Origin: Haberlea rhodopensis | Lineage: Eukaryota; Streptophyta; Magnoliopsida; Lamiales; Gesneriaceae | Assembly (NCBI GenBank): GCA_907163345.1 | Contig: CAJQUN010000056.1 | Location: 1,488,001-1,552,000 of the forward strand | Length of the DNA stretch: 64,000 nucleotides | Direction: 5' to 3' | Part shown: positions 1 through 10,479 of the stretch, in pieces | How positions within the stretch are numbered: the stretch's first letter is position 1 | Layout of the letters: each line of letters starts with the position of its first letter | Position numbers and translations under genes: made by a program | Notes under the pieces: model-generated | Told to the model about the DNA's origin: nothing | Databases searched by the model: none | Seen by the model: only the letters and a program-made list of their open reading frames with translations

Positions 1-583
1 CTTATGTCTTAAAATAAAACCAAATATTAATATTTTATTTTAGCTTTTTTCATTCTCTAGAATATACTTTTTAAGAACAATAATCGACTTTATTAGGAGA
101 ACAGTCGAAACTTAGTGATCATGATGATGTATTATTTAAAAGATTTGAATTGCATTTTATCACTAGCTATAACTTTTTGCAAAACTGAAAATGTTAGAAC
201 ATATACGTATGATCTAATTTAAAACTTAATTAACTTCTGTGACTTAGGGTTTGACCAAATACTCACCCCGATTTTCAGCGACCGCCGTTCCACTCTCTCT
301 TTTGTATACTTCCCTAATTTTTTTCAAATGAATAATCGAAGAAACATCTATACAAACCCTCGATCTCAAAAAAGTGAAATTTTAAACTCTTTGGAATATT
401 GTTTCACACACAAATATTGTACTAATGAAGAACCATTAAATCCTGGAAAAAAACTTGTCTAATTTATCTTCCAACACACAAATTTAACATCTTTGCTCGC
501 GCATATCTGATTTCGACCAACGTAATTTCCAATACTAGACTCCATATTCTGTTTATTCCTTTACCACAAACAACATACACGAC
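1..583. other. AT-rich flank, no gene seen
   Basis: This stretch lies downstream of the AFP/NINJA gene. I see no coding frame, repeat or RNA gene in it. It may contain part of that gene's 3' UTR near its right edge. Confidence 0.5.
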
Positions 584-657
584 TCAAAATTTTGTTAGTA
601 CAAAGGTTCTTTTGAACCATAAGAAAACCGTGGCTCGCTCTGATCTCGACTCCACCA

Positions 658-2248
658 TCACAATAGGGAAGAAGCATAGGCATTTACGACTATATGTTTG
701 AGGGGATGATCGACATCGGTGCCACCTGCATGCTCGACGAACTCTGCAGGAGAATGAAACTTTCCACAGCAGATGCACATTATTCTAACTTCTTCTCCTT
801 TCCCGTATTTATATAGTATTCCATCGATTCTTCTTCCTTTAAGGCCATCTCCCATTGTGAAAACACAAGGCATGTCCTCTATTGCATTTGCCCCGACTTT
901 CCGTTCTCTGATACTTGAGATATCAGACTTCTTAGATGGGCTGGCAGCTATGTCTGATCCAGTGGTTTTGCTTGTATTTTCTCGAGATTTCGTGCCGGAA
1001 GAACCAGCATTTTGATTGATTACTTTCAATGGTTGAATGCTGGTGGGGCTTGGTTCACTGCTCGATCCTGCAACAGGTATTCAACGTAGTAGAAAAAACA
1101 AGTCAATAAAAAGATTTCATATCAAATGTAACATTTTAAAAATAGTGATAAAAATCAGAATGTTCATCAGGTAACACAACTGAAATTGTCAAATGAAAGA
1201 GTGTATTATCAATATTTGTTCATGTACGTTATGTAACAACAATTTTATCTGTAACCCTTTTCACCTTAACATAATATAACTGAAGTCCCCAGAAAATTCA
1301 GTAACATTAACTCCTCGAAAATTCAATTATCGATGCCAAAAGTTCCATTTGGATCAATTTCCAGGTTAGTTTCTTGAAGCCATGAAGTCGTGGTAAGAAC
1401 TAGGAAAAACACCATGAATTAGGACAGAACATTGAATCTTATGTACAAAAACATGACACAATATATTTGATAGGGTAAACTTGAGGATAATTCATATCTT
1501 CAATCTTCCACAAAACAGGATTCAAGTTCAACCCATAGTTTAGTTATCCACACAAACAAAACCCAATCATCAAACATATGCAATCAAATTCATATCTGTA
1601 AAAGACTGAACTACCTTGTAGAATGTTATCCTCCAAATCCGAGACACTCGACGAGCTTCCCACTTTCGATTCGGCGGACCCCTGGAATGCCACCCCTTTA
1701 GCCATAGCCACAGTCCCACCTCCATAATTGGCTCGTCTAGCAGCCAATGAAGACGAACCAAACCGCGCTTCTAAAGACGAACCAAACCTTTTGACTCCCG
1801 AGTCCCCTTCGAAGCCACCTCCTACTTCTTTATCACTTCTTAAAATCCTCTGCTTATCATACCTCCTTCTCTTAGCCTCCATCCTTCTCAATGTCTGCAA
1901 CTCCTTCCTCTTCCTCTGCTCTTCCTCAGTCTCCACAGGCAGTGAAGACGTCCTCACCAGACCGGTAGTTGGTTTCGTCTCCGCAACATCATTATCATCT
2001 CTCACAACAGGTGAACACACTGCTATTGAAGAAGACCTCAACAAGCTCTTGCAACTCTTGTCCACTCCAAATCTTCCCCCCAATGACAGCCCAAGATTCA
2101 ATTCAATCTCCTCATCCTTCTCTTTTAATACCTGGAATTCACTAATACTACCCCTAAATCTCTGCAACAAGTCTCTTGAAGCATCCAAAGAAAGATTCTC
2201 CATATCACTTGTTCTTAATATTTTATTGATAATATCACCATCTCCCAT
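658..2248 (-). CDS. NINJA-family protein, AFP type (two exons)
   Basis: Transcriptional co-repressor adaptor of the ABI-five-binding-protein/NINJA family. Family members act in the nucleus, bind ABI5-type bZIPs or JAZ proteins, and recruit TOPLESS through an EAR motif. Exon 1 is 2248-1615 and exon 2 is 1067-658. The intron has donor CAAG/GTAG and acceptor TTGCAG/GATC, and phase is kept (phase 1), giving 347 residues, about the usual AFP length. An EAR motif ELNLGLSL lies at residues 49-56. A basic stretch (RKRKELQTLRR, then KRRR) near residues 110-130 looks like a nuclear signal. The C-terminal domain has GEEVRI, a CICCG patch, SPAEFVEHAGG, DHPL and HIVVN, typical of the family's interaction domain. 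The start at 2248 gives MGDGDIINK. MENLSL at residue 16 is a possible alternative. No stop or frameshift is seen. ABA or jasmonate dampening is inferred from the family. Confidence 0.92.
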
Positions 2249-2723
2249 AGGACAAACATCGAAAACTTACACAGAAAATAGTATAGAAGCATATTTTCAA
2301 CCATAAGGATATATAGATGAATGCTGAAGTTGCTCAATATATGATTCGAGCAAACTCAGATGGAAAATCTTATATTTATTTAAGCAAGATTTCGAATTAT
2401 AAACCAATCTTCCAGTTCACCAATACTTCCCTTGAAACGGCAAGATTGTCCTAGAAAATAAGAGCAACAAACTTCAAGATTATGAAGAAAACCAATGGAT
2501 CGATAATGAAAATAAAGAAAAACAAATGGGTTGCGTCGTAAACAGCAAAAAACATATTAGAAGAGAAGAATCAAAACTAAAAGGGAAAAAATGACATTGA
2601 TAAAGCATATAGAAAGCTTGTACGTGTTCAAAGCAAAACCACTGTGAAGGGGGCGGGGGGAACCGAGGGGGCACATGGGAGAGGAAACTGGAATGACGAA
2701 AATGCCCTGGACCGTAGGGGCTA
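2249..2723. promoter_or_regulatory. Upstream region of the AFP/NINJA gene
   Basis: About 475 bases separate the AFP start codon from the hAT element. The 5' UTR and core promoter of the minus-strand AFP gene should be here. I see no clear TATA box or second gene. The short frames crossing it have no recognisable domain. Confidence 0.4.
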
Positions 2724-5700
2724 TAGACACGACCACGATTCGTGAACCGCCGTTGATGGTTCGGAACCGTCGATTCAAAAGACCTCGACCCATAACCTTA
2801 ATCTTCATAGACGGTTACTGTTCGTAAACCGTCGGTTACTGTTCATAAACCGTAGGTTACGATCACGATTTGACCTTTATATTTTTAAAATTAAAAAAAT
2901 AAAAATAAAAAATTTATTTAAAAATTACTATAAAAAATCATAAAAATGAACAAAAGAAATGTAAGGGGGAATAGAATGCTTGAACTTTTTAAGTTGTCTA
3001 CGTATACTCTTAGGGTGTAGAGGAATCAAAACCCACGTAGTTCTCTTACCTTTTAACCCTTCTTACCTTTGCAAGTGGCGTAGCTCAATCACTTTCGTTA
3101 CCTGTCCCTGTAGTAATATTTCCTTCGGTATTAAATTCATCTTGGTCCGAGCTTGATTCCATTATTTATTTTTCGCTTTGTCGCCCTCGTCAAATCGTCC
3201 ATTAGCGTTTGGGCCTCTGAAGAATCTGGATTTATTTTTTATCGTCTTACATCCAAAATATTCCCCCTGCGCTAAAAGTTTGTTCCACAGCAACGGTTGA
3301 CACGTGGCAAACTAAGATTTCCTTTGTTATGATGGATAAAATAGGGAAAATTGTGTCTTTTGTGACCACCACCGCAATATATCAAATTGATGCTCGCTAT
3401 CTGCTCCACTAAAATCAAAAGAAGTTGTAAAATATTCTCAAGTTCCTGACTGGGACTTGATGATCCTTTGGAATGTTTAGTGCGTTCTTTTAACAGAAGT
3501 TGTGCTTTGGTGAGTTTAATACCGCTAGAATGACTCGGAGCATTAATTTTTAGTTGTGATTCATTTTCTTGTACACCATGTTTTAAAATATATTCTCTAT
3601 AAATCTTATACACATAATTTCTAACACGATTTACTACCATAGAAGAATCAATTGGGGAAATATCATCCGGGCGGGATAATGCCTCATAATACATTACTAA
3701 CACTTAATACAAAACATCCAATTTAAGTCGAGAGCAGAAACAACTAGAAAAAGTTCAGAAATATTATAAAAATATTTTGCCATTTAACGTTCCTTGCTAC
3801 CACAGAAGAGGTTAATAGATAATTAGAGAAATTTTCATTTAAGGTAAGTGCTACATTACAACAGTTCATCAAAACTAAATGAGATGTATGATAATAATAA
3901 ACTCCAGATAATTGTTCAGTTCCATCATAAAATACCTTCAACATTTCACAGATACTTTTACATACATTTCATTGGTGCGAAAATACATAAATATTAGAGT
4001 TTCCACCATGTTGTGCAAAAAGTGAAAACAATAACTCTCTATATTCATATGAATCATTTAGCAATTTATATGTTGAGTTCCAACGTGTGGATATATCTCG
4101 TGAAAATTTTCTAGGTCACATGCCGTTAACCTTACAAAACTTACCCCATTGTTTCATCAAACTCGGGCGGGATCACAAATAAGATAAGACCATTTTAATT
4201 GGTTGAATCTGATTATCTAATGATCTTAATCAATCTTGCAAACATAAGTTCAAAATATGACAAATACATCGAATATGAAAAAATAAACCACCAATAGCAG
4301 GTTGACAAATACATTTAAGATTTTAAATACTCAATGTGCTCGAACTAGCATTATCAAATGACACAGGAAAACTTTGGAAGTTAAACCATATTCTTCTGAA
4401 ATTACACAAATCAATTGGGAAATATTATACGCGGTGTGTGCTTCATTGAACACTCAATATGCAAGCAACCTTTTTTGAATTGACCATGAATTATATATCC
4501 AATGACAAGTAATACCCATGTACGAATTAGTTTGCCAATGATTACTCCAAATATCAGAGCATATAGAAACTTTATTCGCCAAATTACTAAATAATATAAC
4601 TAATTCTTTCTTTTTTGACGAACTAATTTTTTAAGTGTCTGTATGACTGTGTTCCTAGGAACACGTTTTGCAGCAGGTTGTAGAGATTCATGTCTTCAAA
4701 ACCAAATCTAGATGCACTACTAAAAGAAAGATGTTCTACAGAGATAAATTTTGCCATCAATTCTCTTAATTGTGCATCAATGTATTTAAAAAGTGAAGAG
4801 TCGGTACCTTCACCCGAGGAATGAAATATAGACAGTTGAGTTTGAGAATAATCATTACCTAACTCCACTGGATGCTTCGTTTCGATATGACGCTTCAAAG
4901 ATCCATAGCCATCACCACCATGAAACTTATACGAACTGGTACAATATTTGCATTTGGCACGCATCTCTCCGGATGGAAGAGTCACATCTCAAAATGTTTA
5001 GTAAAAATCGATGATTTAAGTGGAGGCTTATATCTTACCTTTGTTTGCAGACTTTCTTGGGTGTCATGTGTAGCAAAAGGATCATCGTCGGTGAATTCAA
5101 TATCATCAATATCAATATCAATATCAACATCGGGTTAGGCCCGTTCGGGATATGTCACATTACCTTTGCCTTTACATGGATCACTAGACCTTCAATTGAG
5201 TAATTCGAAAAAAATACAAGTAAATGATGTATCGAAAACTTAGAGTTGTGATAAGATTGATGAAAAATGAAATGGGTGTGGAGGATATTTATAGGCATGA
5301 AAAATAACGGTCACTTAATCTAGCCGTCGATCTATAACGATCACAAAATCACAGCCATCGATTTTTAAAAGAAAAAAAAAATTTACGGTATCGCCGGTTC
5401 AACCTTTTCAACGGTCAGGAGATTCTGACCTTCGATCTACAAAGGATACGAGATCCTGGCCGTCCATTTAAAAAACAATAAAAAAAAGAAGAAAAAAATC
5501 AGCCGTAAAATGGCGGTTTACTGTGTAAATCGTCGGTTCCGCGCTACCAATGGGCAGAAGATCTCTGCCGTTGATTTTCAACGGACACATGATCTCAGCC
5601 GTTGGTTTTCAGTTAAAAAAAGAAGAAGCAAAAATCGTGGTAACCGGTAGTTCCACGATTTTTGCCACCTTGAACCGTAACCGGTCCGTACAGTGACGGG

Positions 5701-5808
5701 CCAGTTACGGTCCGGACTCGTCGAACCGTGTCAACGGGTAATCGGCTCGTTGACCCGGTTACGGGTCCGAGTCGGGCTGCGGTTTTCACAAAACTGCGGT
5801 GATGTCTA
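2724..5808 (-). mobile_element. Degenerate hAT DNA transposon
   Basis: The element is bounded by imperfect terminal inverted repeats. The left end begins TAGACACGACCACG and the right end, read inward on the minus strand, begins TAGACATCACCGCA; both are followed by GTGAA and CCG. AACCG/CGGTT-rich subterminal DNA is present at both ends (2740-2870 and 5390-5790), as is usual for plant hATs. Inside are remnants of a transposase on the minus strand. I could not find a clean 8-bp target duplication, so the exact ends are uncertain by some tens of bases. Confidence 0.72.
3250..4985 (-). pseudogene. hAT transposase remnant (BED zinc finger to hATC)
   Basis: At the 5' end (4985-4800) the frame encodes a BED-type zinc finger: CKYC, then HIETKHP, with the C2H2 spacing of the domain. 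At the 3' end (about 3310-3250) the minus strand reads STVAVEQTFSAGG, the conserved motif of the hAT C-terminal dimerisation domain. A linker related to the family (VNRVRNYVYKIYREY) lies at 3640-3590. The part between, which should hold the DDE core, is full of stops and frameshifts, and the hATC motif is in a different frame from the segment before it. In life the protein cut and pasted the element by binding its TIRs and subterminal repeats. This copy cannot make a working enzyme. Confidence 0.75.
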
Positions 5809-7139
5809 ATCTGCGGGAGTTTGCAAGGTAACTAGGTAAGTACTAAGGACCGATTTGGGCATAGGATTTAAATTGGGTCTATATAAATATTTGGAATTGA
5901 TCTTGTCTATTTTATGGGTAAATTCATTCATTAAATATATATATTTTTATCTAATATTAATGTGAATATATACATCTAATTGAGAAAAACTATAACATAC
6001 GATATTATGTAAGATAGTCAATGATAAACCAAATATTTGGCAGTAAGGACAAGTGGCCGGAATTGAGAGCCGTGAAAATGCGACACCTGGGCGTAACTGA
6101 GTTCGTTACAGCTGGTGTCGCTAATGCCAGTTGTGTGTGTTAAAAGATGAGAGAGGCTTACCCTGGGCTGGCTCATGATAGCATGTGTGTTCTTGAAGTG
6201 GGGCCCAAACATTGAAAGATAATTACAATATTATAGGGTTACGCGTCGATGTAATATTCGGTTATATATTGGTACGATGAATGTTCTTCACTATCACATT
6301 AATCGGTTTAAAAAAACGTGTGCTTGTACATTCTTTTATTGTCGGAACCAGAAAAAAAAATTTTGTGAGGGATGAAAACATTTTTTCATAATATTTAAGG
6401 GCTAAAAAAATATGGGGTTGCAAATTGCAAGACAAAGCTGGGCAATTATGTTATTTTAATAAATATCGCATTCTTAAATTCATATTAAAAAAATATTTAC
6501 ATTCTTATAAACCAAACTACCAAAAAATAAATAAAAAAATACTCAATAGTTCGGTTGAGTAATATATGACCACTAGTGCAATTTGTTACGAGGAATCTTG
6601 AATCCACAATACGAGATGAATAAATAATGTATACGTGTCGGTATATGGTTCATAGTGGTTATTGACAGACACGTGTCATGAAATTTGGGTCGGTAACGAA
6701 TCTTTTTGGGTCCACTCCTAAAAAATATGGGGTTGATGATGAGTTTAATATTTAATATTTGTTATCTTTTATGGTTAGAGGCGGATATTAGTGAAGATAA
6801 GTTATGATAAATATAGCCGATATTTGAGATTATTTGAGGCTGATCATGATATATATATGAAAATACAGATTTGAAGGATAATAAAAAGTTTAGTTATAGG
6901 ATCAAATAACAAATGTACACACTATATATATATATATATAAGCTTGATGGCCCAATTCACGAGGCACAATTATCCAAATATTGTTAAAAAAAATTAAAAT
7001 TTGTTAAATACCATAAACTAAAAAATATTTAACAATTTAACGTAACTTGTTTCTTGGAGAAATGACGAGTTCTGCACAAATTTTAAATTAGTGGAGAACT
7101 CGTTTCTTCAACAAATTTAAAATTATATAACAAATATAT
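5809..7139. other. AT-rich intergenic region
   Basis: No gene is seen. It holds a short nested inverted repeat at 6080-6121 (reported as a finding) and a TA run near 6925-6942. A minus-strand frame at 6212-6018 has no recognisable domain and is not called. Confidence 0.5.
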
Positions 7140-7780
7140 TGATGTGATTCGAGATTTTTTAAATATAAGGTAGAATAAAGTATTAACGAAAAATAACGAT
7201 AGACACACCAAGATTTTTTACGTGGAAAACCCTCAAATTGAGAGAAAAACCACGGGACCTAGTCCAGTATAAAACTTCACTATCAACGTTGATGATTTAC
7301 AAGACTCTCTTGACACAAATGACAATCGCCCAATGACTTATGTGAATATCTTAGAAAAATAATAAAAGAGACCGAACAGAAATAAATTTGCTCTCTTCGG
7401 AGTCCTTTTGCCCAGAAAAATCCAACCTCCTTGATGAGACCTTCAACTCCTATTTATAGGAGTTATTCTGGAGTTACTTGGCGGGAAAGTATTGAATACG
7501 CCTCCCTTGATCGTGGCTGAGACATGATAAACGTGCCCGAGAAATCCGCCCCATTAATGCACTTTCAATCCCCGCCGGTTAATTAGTTTTAATTATGACC
7601 GGGTCTTCCGCTATATTTTAACCAAAATCCCGAAGAAGGTAAAAGGATGCTCGGTAATACGCTGATCGGTATTTGTCTTCGGTAACCATCTCTTCGGTCT
7701 AACTTCTGTTCGGCGATTTTAGAGTTCGTATCTTCGTAAATGGATTTTACCCGAGAAAGTCAATATGTCATATGACATCA
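7140..7780 (-). repeat. 3' LTR of the Tat element
   Basis: This matches 24491-25132 almost base for base (about 15 differences in 641 bases). Its ends form the short inverted repeat TGATGT/ACATCA. Confidence 0.93.
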
Positions 7781-7794
7781 CCTCACCCCCTGAA
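7781..7794 (-). other. Polypurine tract of the Tat element
   Basis: On the minus strand an AGGGGGTGAGG tract directly abuts the start of the 3' LTR, where plus-strand DNA synthesis is primed in LTR retrotransposons. Confidence 0.75.
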
Positions 7795-7996
7795 GTAAAG
7801 CAAGATGAAAGTAGTGAAATCTTGGTTTATTGTCTTCGGGTAAAATCCTGACATGCTAGGGATATTTTACCGCCTAATTTTCCCGCCTAAAAATTTCAAA
7901 AAACCTGCAGCGTTTCGTTTTCCGAGGCACATCTATAACCGTTCACTTGATTTATTTTGAACGGTGTCGATTCAGCGACTGTTCAAGTGGCCCCCC

Positions 7997-8004
7997 TATA
8001 AATA
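7997..8004 (+). promoter_or_regulatory. TATA box for the antisense gene
   Basis: TATAAATA preceded by a C-rich run lies 110-117 bases upstream of the ATG at 8114. That spacing fits a start of transcription near 8030 and a leader of about 80 bases. It is inside the Tat element and on the strand opposite to it. Confidence 0.55.
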
Positions 8005-8113
8005 CTCGTTCATTCTTGCGGTTTAACTCACTTTACTGCAATTTGCTTCCGAGCTAGCATCAGACGTCCGACCAACTTTTCTTCCATACTTATTTTCTTT
8101 CCGTTCATCGAGT

Positions 8114-10214
8114 ATGTCTTCTTCTGACGATTGCTTGAAAACTATAGACATGTTCGATGAGGAGGGTACTCCGAGTCCCTCTCCTCGACATTCTTCTTCC
8201 TCACATAGTGAGGAGCCTTCCAGCTCGTCGTCAGCCTACGATGCTCGTAGAGAAGAGCTTCAGGCTGCGACAGAGCAGGATCTGATAAAAGCCCGCGTTC
8301 CTTGGTTTGAGATTTTTGAATCAGGGATTAAATCACAACGGCACCTATCCAATATCCAAACTAAATGGGGGATTTCCGAGGGGACATCTATTATTGTTAC
8401 CCCTCCCGGATCTCGTCCTCACCTGCCTCCCGAGGGTTATTTTCCCTTTTACATAGACCAACTCCGAGGGGACTTCGTTTTCCTGTTCCTCCTTTTTTAA
8501 TAGATGTTGCCTCCTATTTTGACATCTCTCTTAGTCAGTTATTCCCCAACAGTTATCGATTATTGGCGGGTTTCTACATAGTCTTATCCTTTTTTGGTAT
8601 CTCTCCGAGTCCTGAACTCTTTCATTGTTTTTTTCAATTAAATCGAAAGGAGATCGGGCTCTTTTACTTTTCTTCTCGGACAGGGGTGGGTTTCCTGAAA
8701 AACTACCCATCTTCCATAAAAAACTGGAAGAAATTCTTCTTCTTTGCTCGCCCACTCCAACCCTGGGATTGCCCCATGGAGTGGAAAGAAAACTTACCGA
8801 AGGGCAAGTCGATCAAGGGGCTACTTGAGGGAGAAACATATCTATCGGTTCGTCTTAAGCTTGGCGATCAGTGTTTTAACCTTGGGGAGCTGATTGACGA
8901 CGGACTGCTGTATTTGTTCCAACTTAGTCCGAAGGGTGCTTCCCTAAAAATGCCCCTCGGTGAGTATTACCGAGCATCCTGCTTTGTTGACTTATTTCGT
9001 TCTGATATGCTTGAATAATTGCTATGATGTCCTTTTCTTGCAGAAACAAAGATGCTGAAGGCCAAGATTGCTGCTAACTTGAAGAAAATTTCCTTACAAG
9101 AGAAGGTTGTTAAACCGACCACTGATCCAATTCCTCCTCCATCTGTTACCCCTACTCCCACCGAAGAAGTGATTGAAATACCCGAGGGAGAAGCCTTGAT
9201 TCCTCGGTCACTGAAGAGGGCGGCCCCTGAGGGCCAAGATTCTTCCTCAAAACCTCCTCATACCAAGAAAACTTCTTCTCCTCGAATCAACCTTACCCGC
9301 CGAGCTAGTCCATCACCTCAAACTCGAGCTGTTTCTCAACCTGCTCCAGGTGGTTCTAGCTCTTCTCGGCCAACCTCAAGATACCATATACCCGATTGGA
9401 TCTATCCCCCCAATGTCCCCATTCTGAGAAAATCTGACCCCAAAATTTCTCACTCCATCATTTGCAATTGGGCCAATTCTCCCGACCGTAAATACCTCGG
9501 AGGATTGGCCTTCAGCAACCTGATAAATGATTTCTCCACTTCCCTCACTCAGGTAATTTACACTCACTTCCACCTGATAAACCCTTTATCTTCGGTATAT
9601 TGACTTCATTTATTCTCTTGCAGACCAATCTGATGGCCGGCGAGATTATGACTCGCTTCCAATCTATGAGATCCTCAGATGGGGAGAACCAGAAACACCT
9701 CAAACAACTAGAAGGCATAGGTGAAGAGATGAAGAAATCCGTGAAATTACTGGAGGAGCGATACTCTACTGCTGTTGCTGCTCGGGATAAGGCAGTGAAG
9801 GCTCTCGAAGAGGCGCACAAGAAATTAGCCGACCTTGAGGAAGCTAACACCACTTTATCCGGGCAGTACAGGTCCGTGACTGAAGAAAATAAATCCCTCT
9901 TAGAGCAGCTTTCTCAGGAGAAGTCATCGCGGGCTGACGATAATAAATCCCTTTCTGAACAGTTTGATCGGGAGAAATTATCTCGGGCTGCTCAGATTGA
10001 AGAATCCTGGCTCATCAAGAAAGAAGAGTTTATGAAGTCTGAAAAGTATGGCGACATTTTGGGCGAACGCGCTGCCAAGTTCCTCAATTATGGCTTTGAA
10101 GTGTCTGTTCGTCAATTTAAAGCCGCTGGCTATCCTCCTGAAGGAGCTTCAACAGACTTCGTAAACGTTGATGCTGCCCTGAATACCATTCCTGATGAGT
10201 TCTTCCGTCTGTAA
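8114..10214 (+). pseudogene. Antisense extra gene of the Tat element (plant gypsy-type 'transposase' domain plus coiled coil), one frameshift
   Basis: Three exons run opposite to the retrotransposon: 8114-8959, 9044-9552 and 9624-10214. Introns have consensus sites (CTCG/GTGAGT with TCTTGCAG, and CACTCAG/GTAATT with TCTTGCAG) and the frame carries across both (phases 1 and 0). Exon 1 begins with an acidic Ser-rich head (SSSSHSEEPSSSSS). It then carries the domain often annotated as putative plant gypsy-type transposon protein (FPVPPFLIDVASYF, LFPNSYRLLAGF). Exon 2 is a Pro/Ser-rich basic linker. Exon 3 is a long coiled coil (EEMKKSVKLLEERY to EQFDREKLSR) with a conserved tail. A single-base loss in the G run near 8470-8475 breaks exon 1; otherwise about 648 codons are open. 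Such antisense frames are known from Tat-lineage elements and their role is unknown. Confidence 0.75.
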
Positions 10215-10479
10215 ATTTAGGGACGTACCTTTCTTGTTCTAAATTCTGGATTATTGTAATCTTTTGGGAATAATATTCTGATTTTCCTTGTATTTTTACA
10301 ATCTTGTATAAGTTAGCCTCTCAACCAAGAAAGACTTAATCAAATAAAGCTCAATCCATCTTCAAAGATAATAGTTATCGCGAGCAAATAAAGCTCGGTT
10401 GGAATAAGAAATATCCCGAGATAATGAATATAACCGAGCTCAGGGAAAAGACGTCCCGAGCATAACCACTTAGGCAATT
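10215..10479. other. 3' flank of the antisense gene
   Basis: AT-rich sequence between the antisense stop codon and the tandem array. It holds no frame of its own; partial, diverged array-like words (CCCGAG, AAGCTCG) begin near 10380. Confidence 0.5.

Noticed and set aside
1728..2306. 192-residue plus-strand frame
   Set aside because: It is a shadow opposite AFP exon 1; the minus strand has the EAR motif and conserved splice site.
2557..2808. 83-residue minus-strand frame crossing the hAT edge
   Set aside because: No domain; it spans the element boundary and its upstream flank.
2716..5816. 8-bp target duplication for the hAT element
   Set aside because: The eight bases next to the two predicted ends (AGGGGCTA and ATCTGCGG) do not match, so no TSD is claimed.
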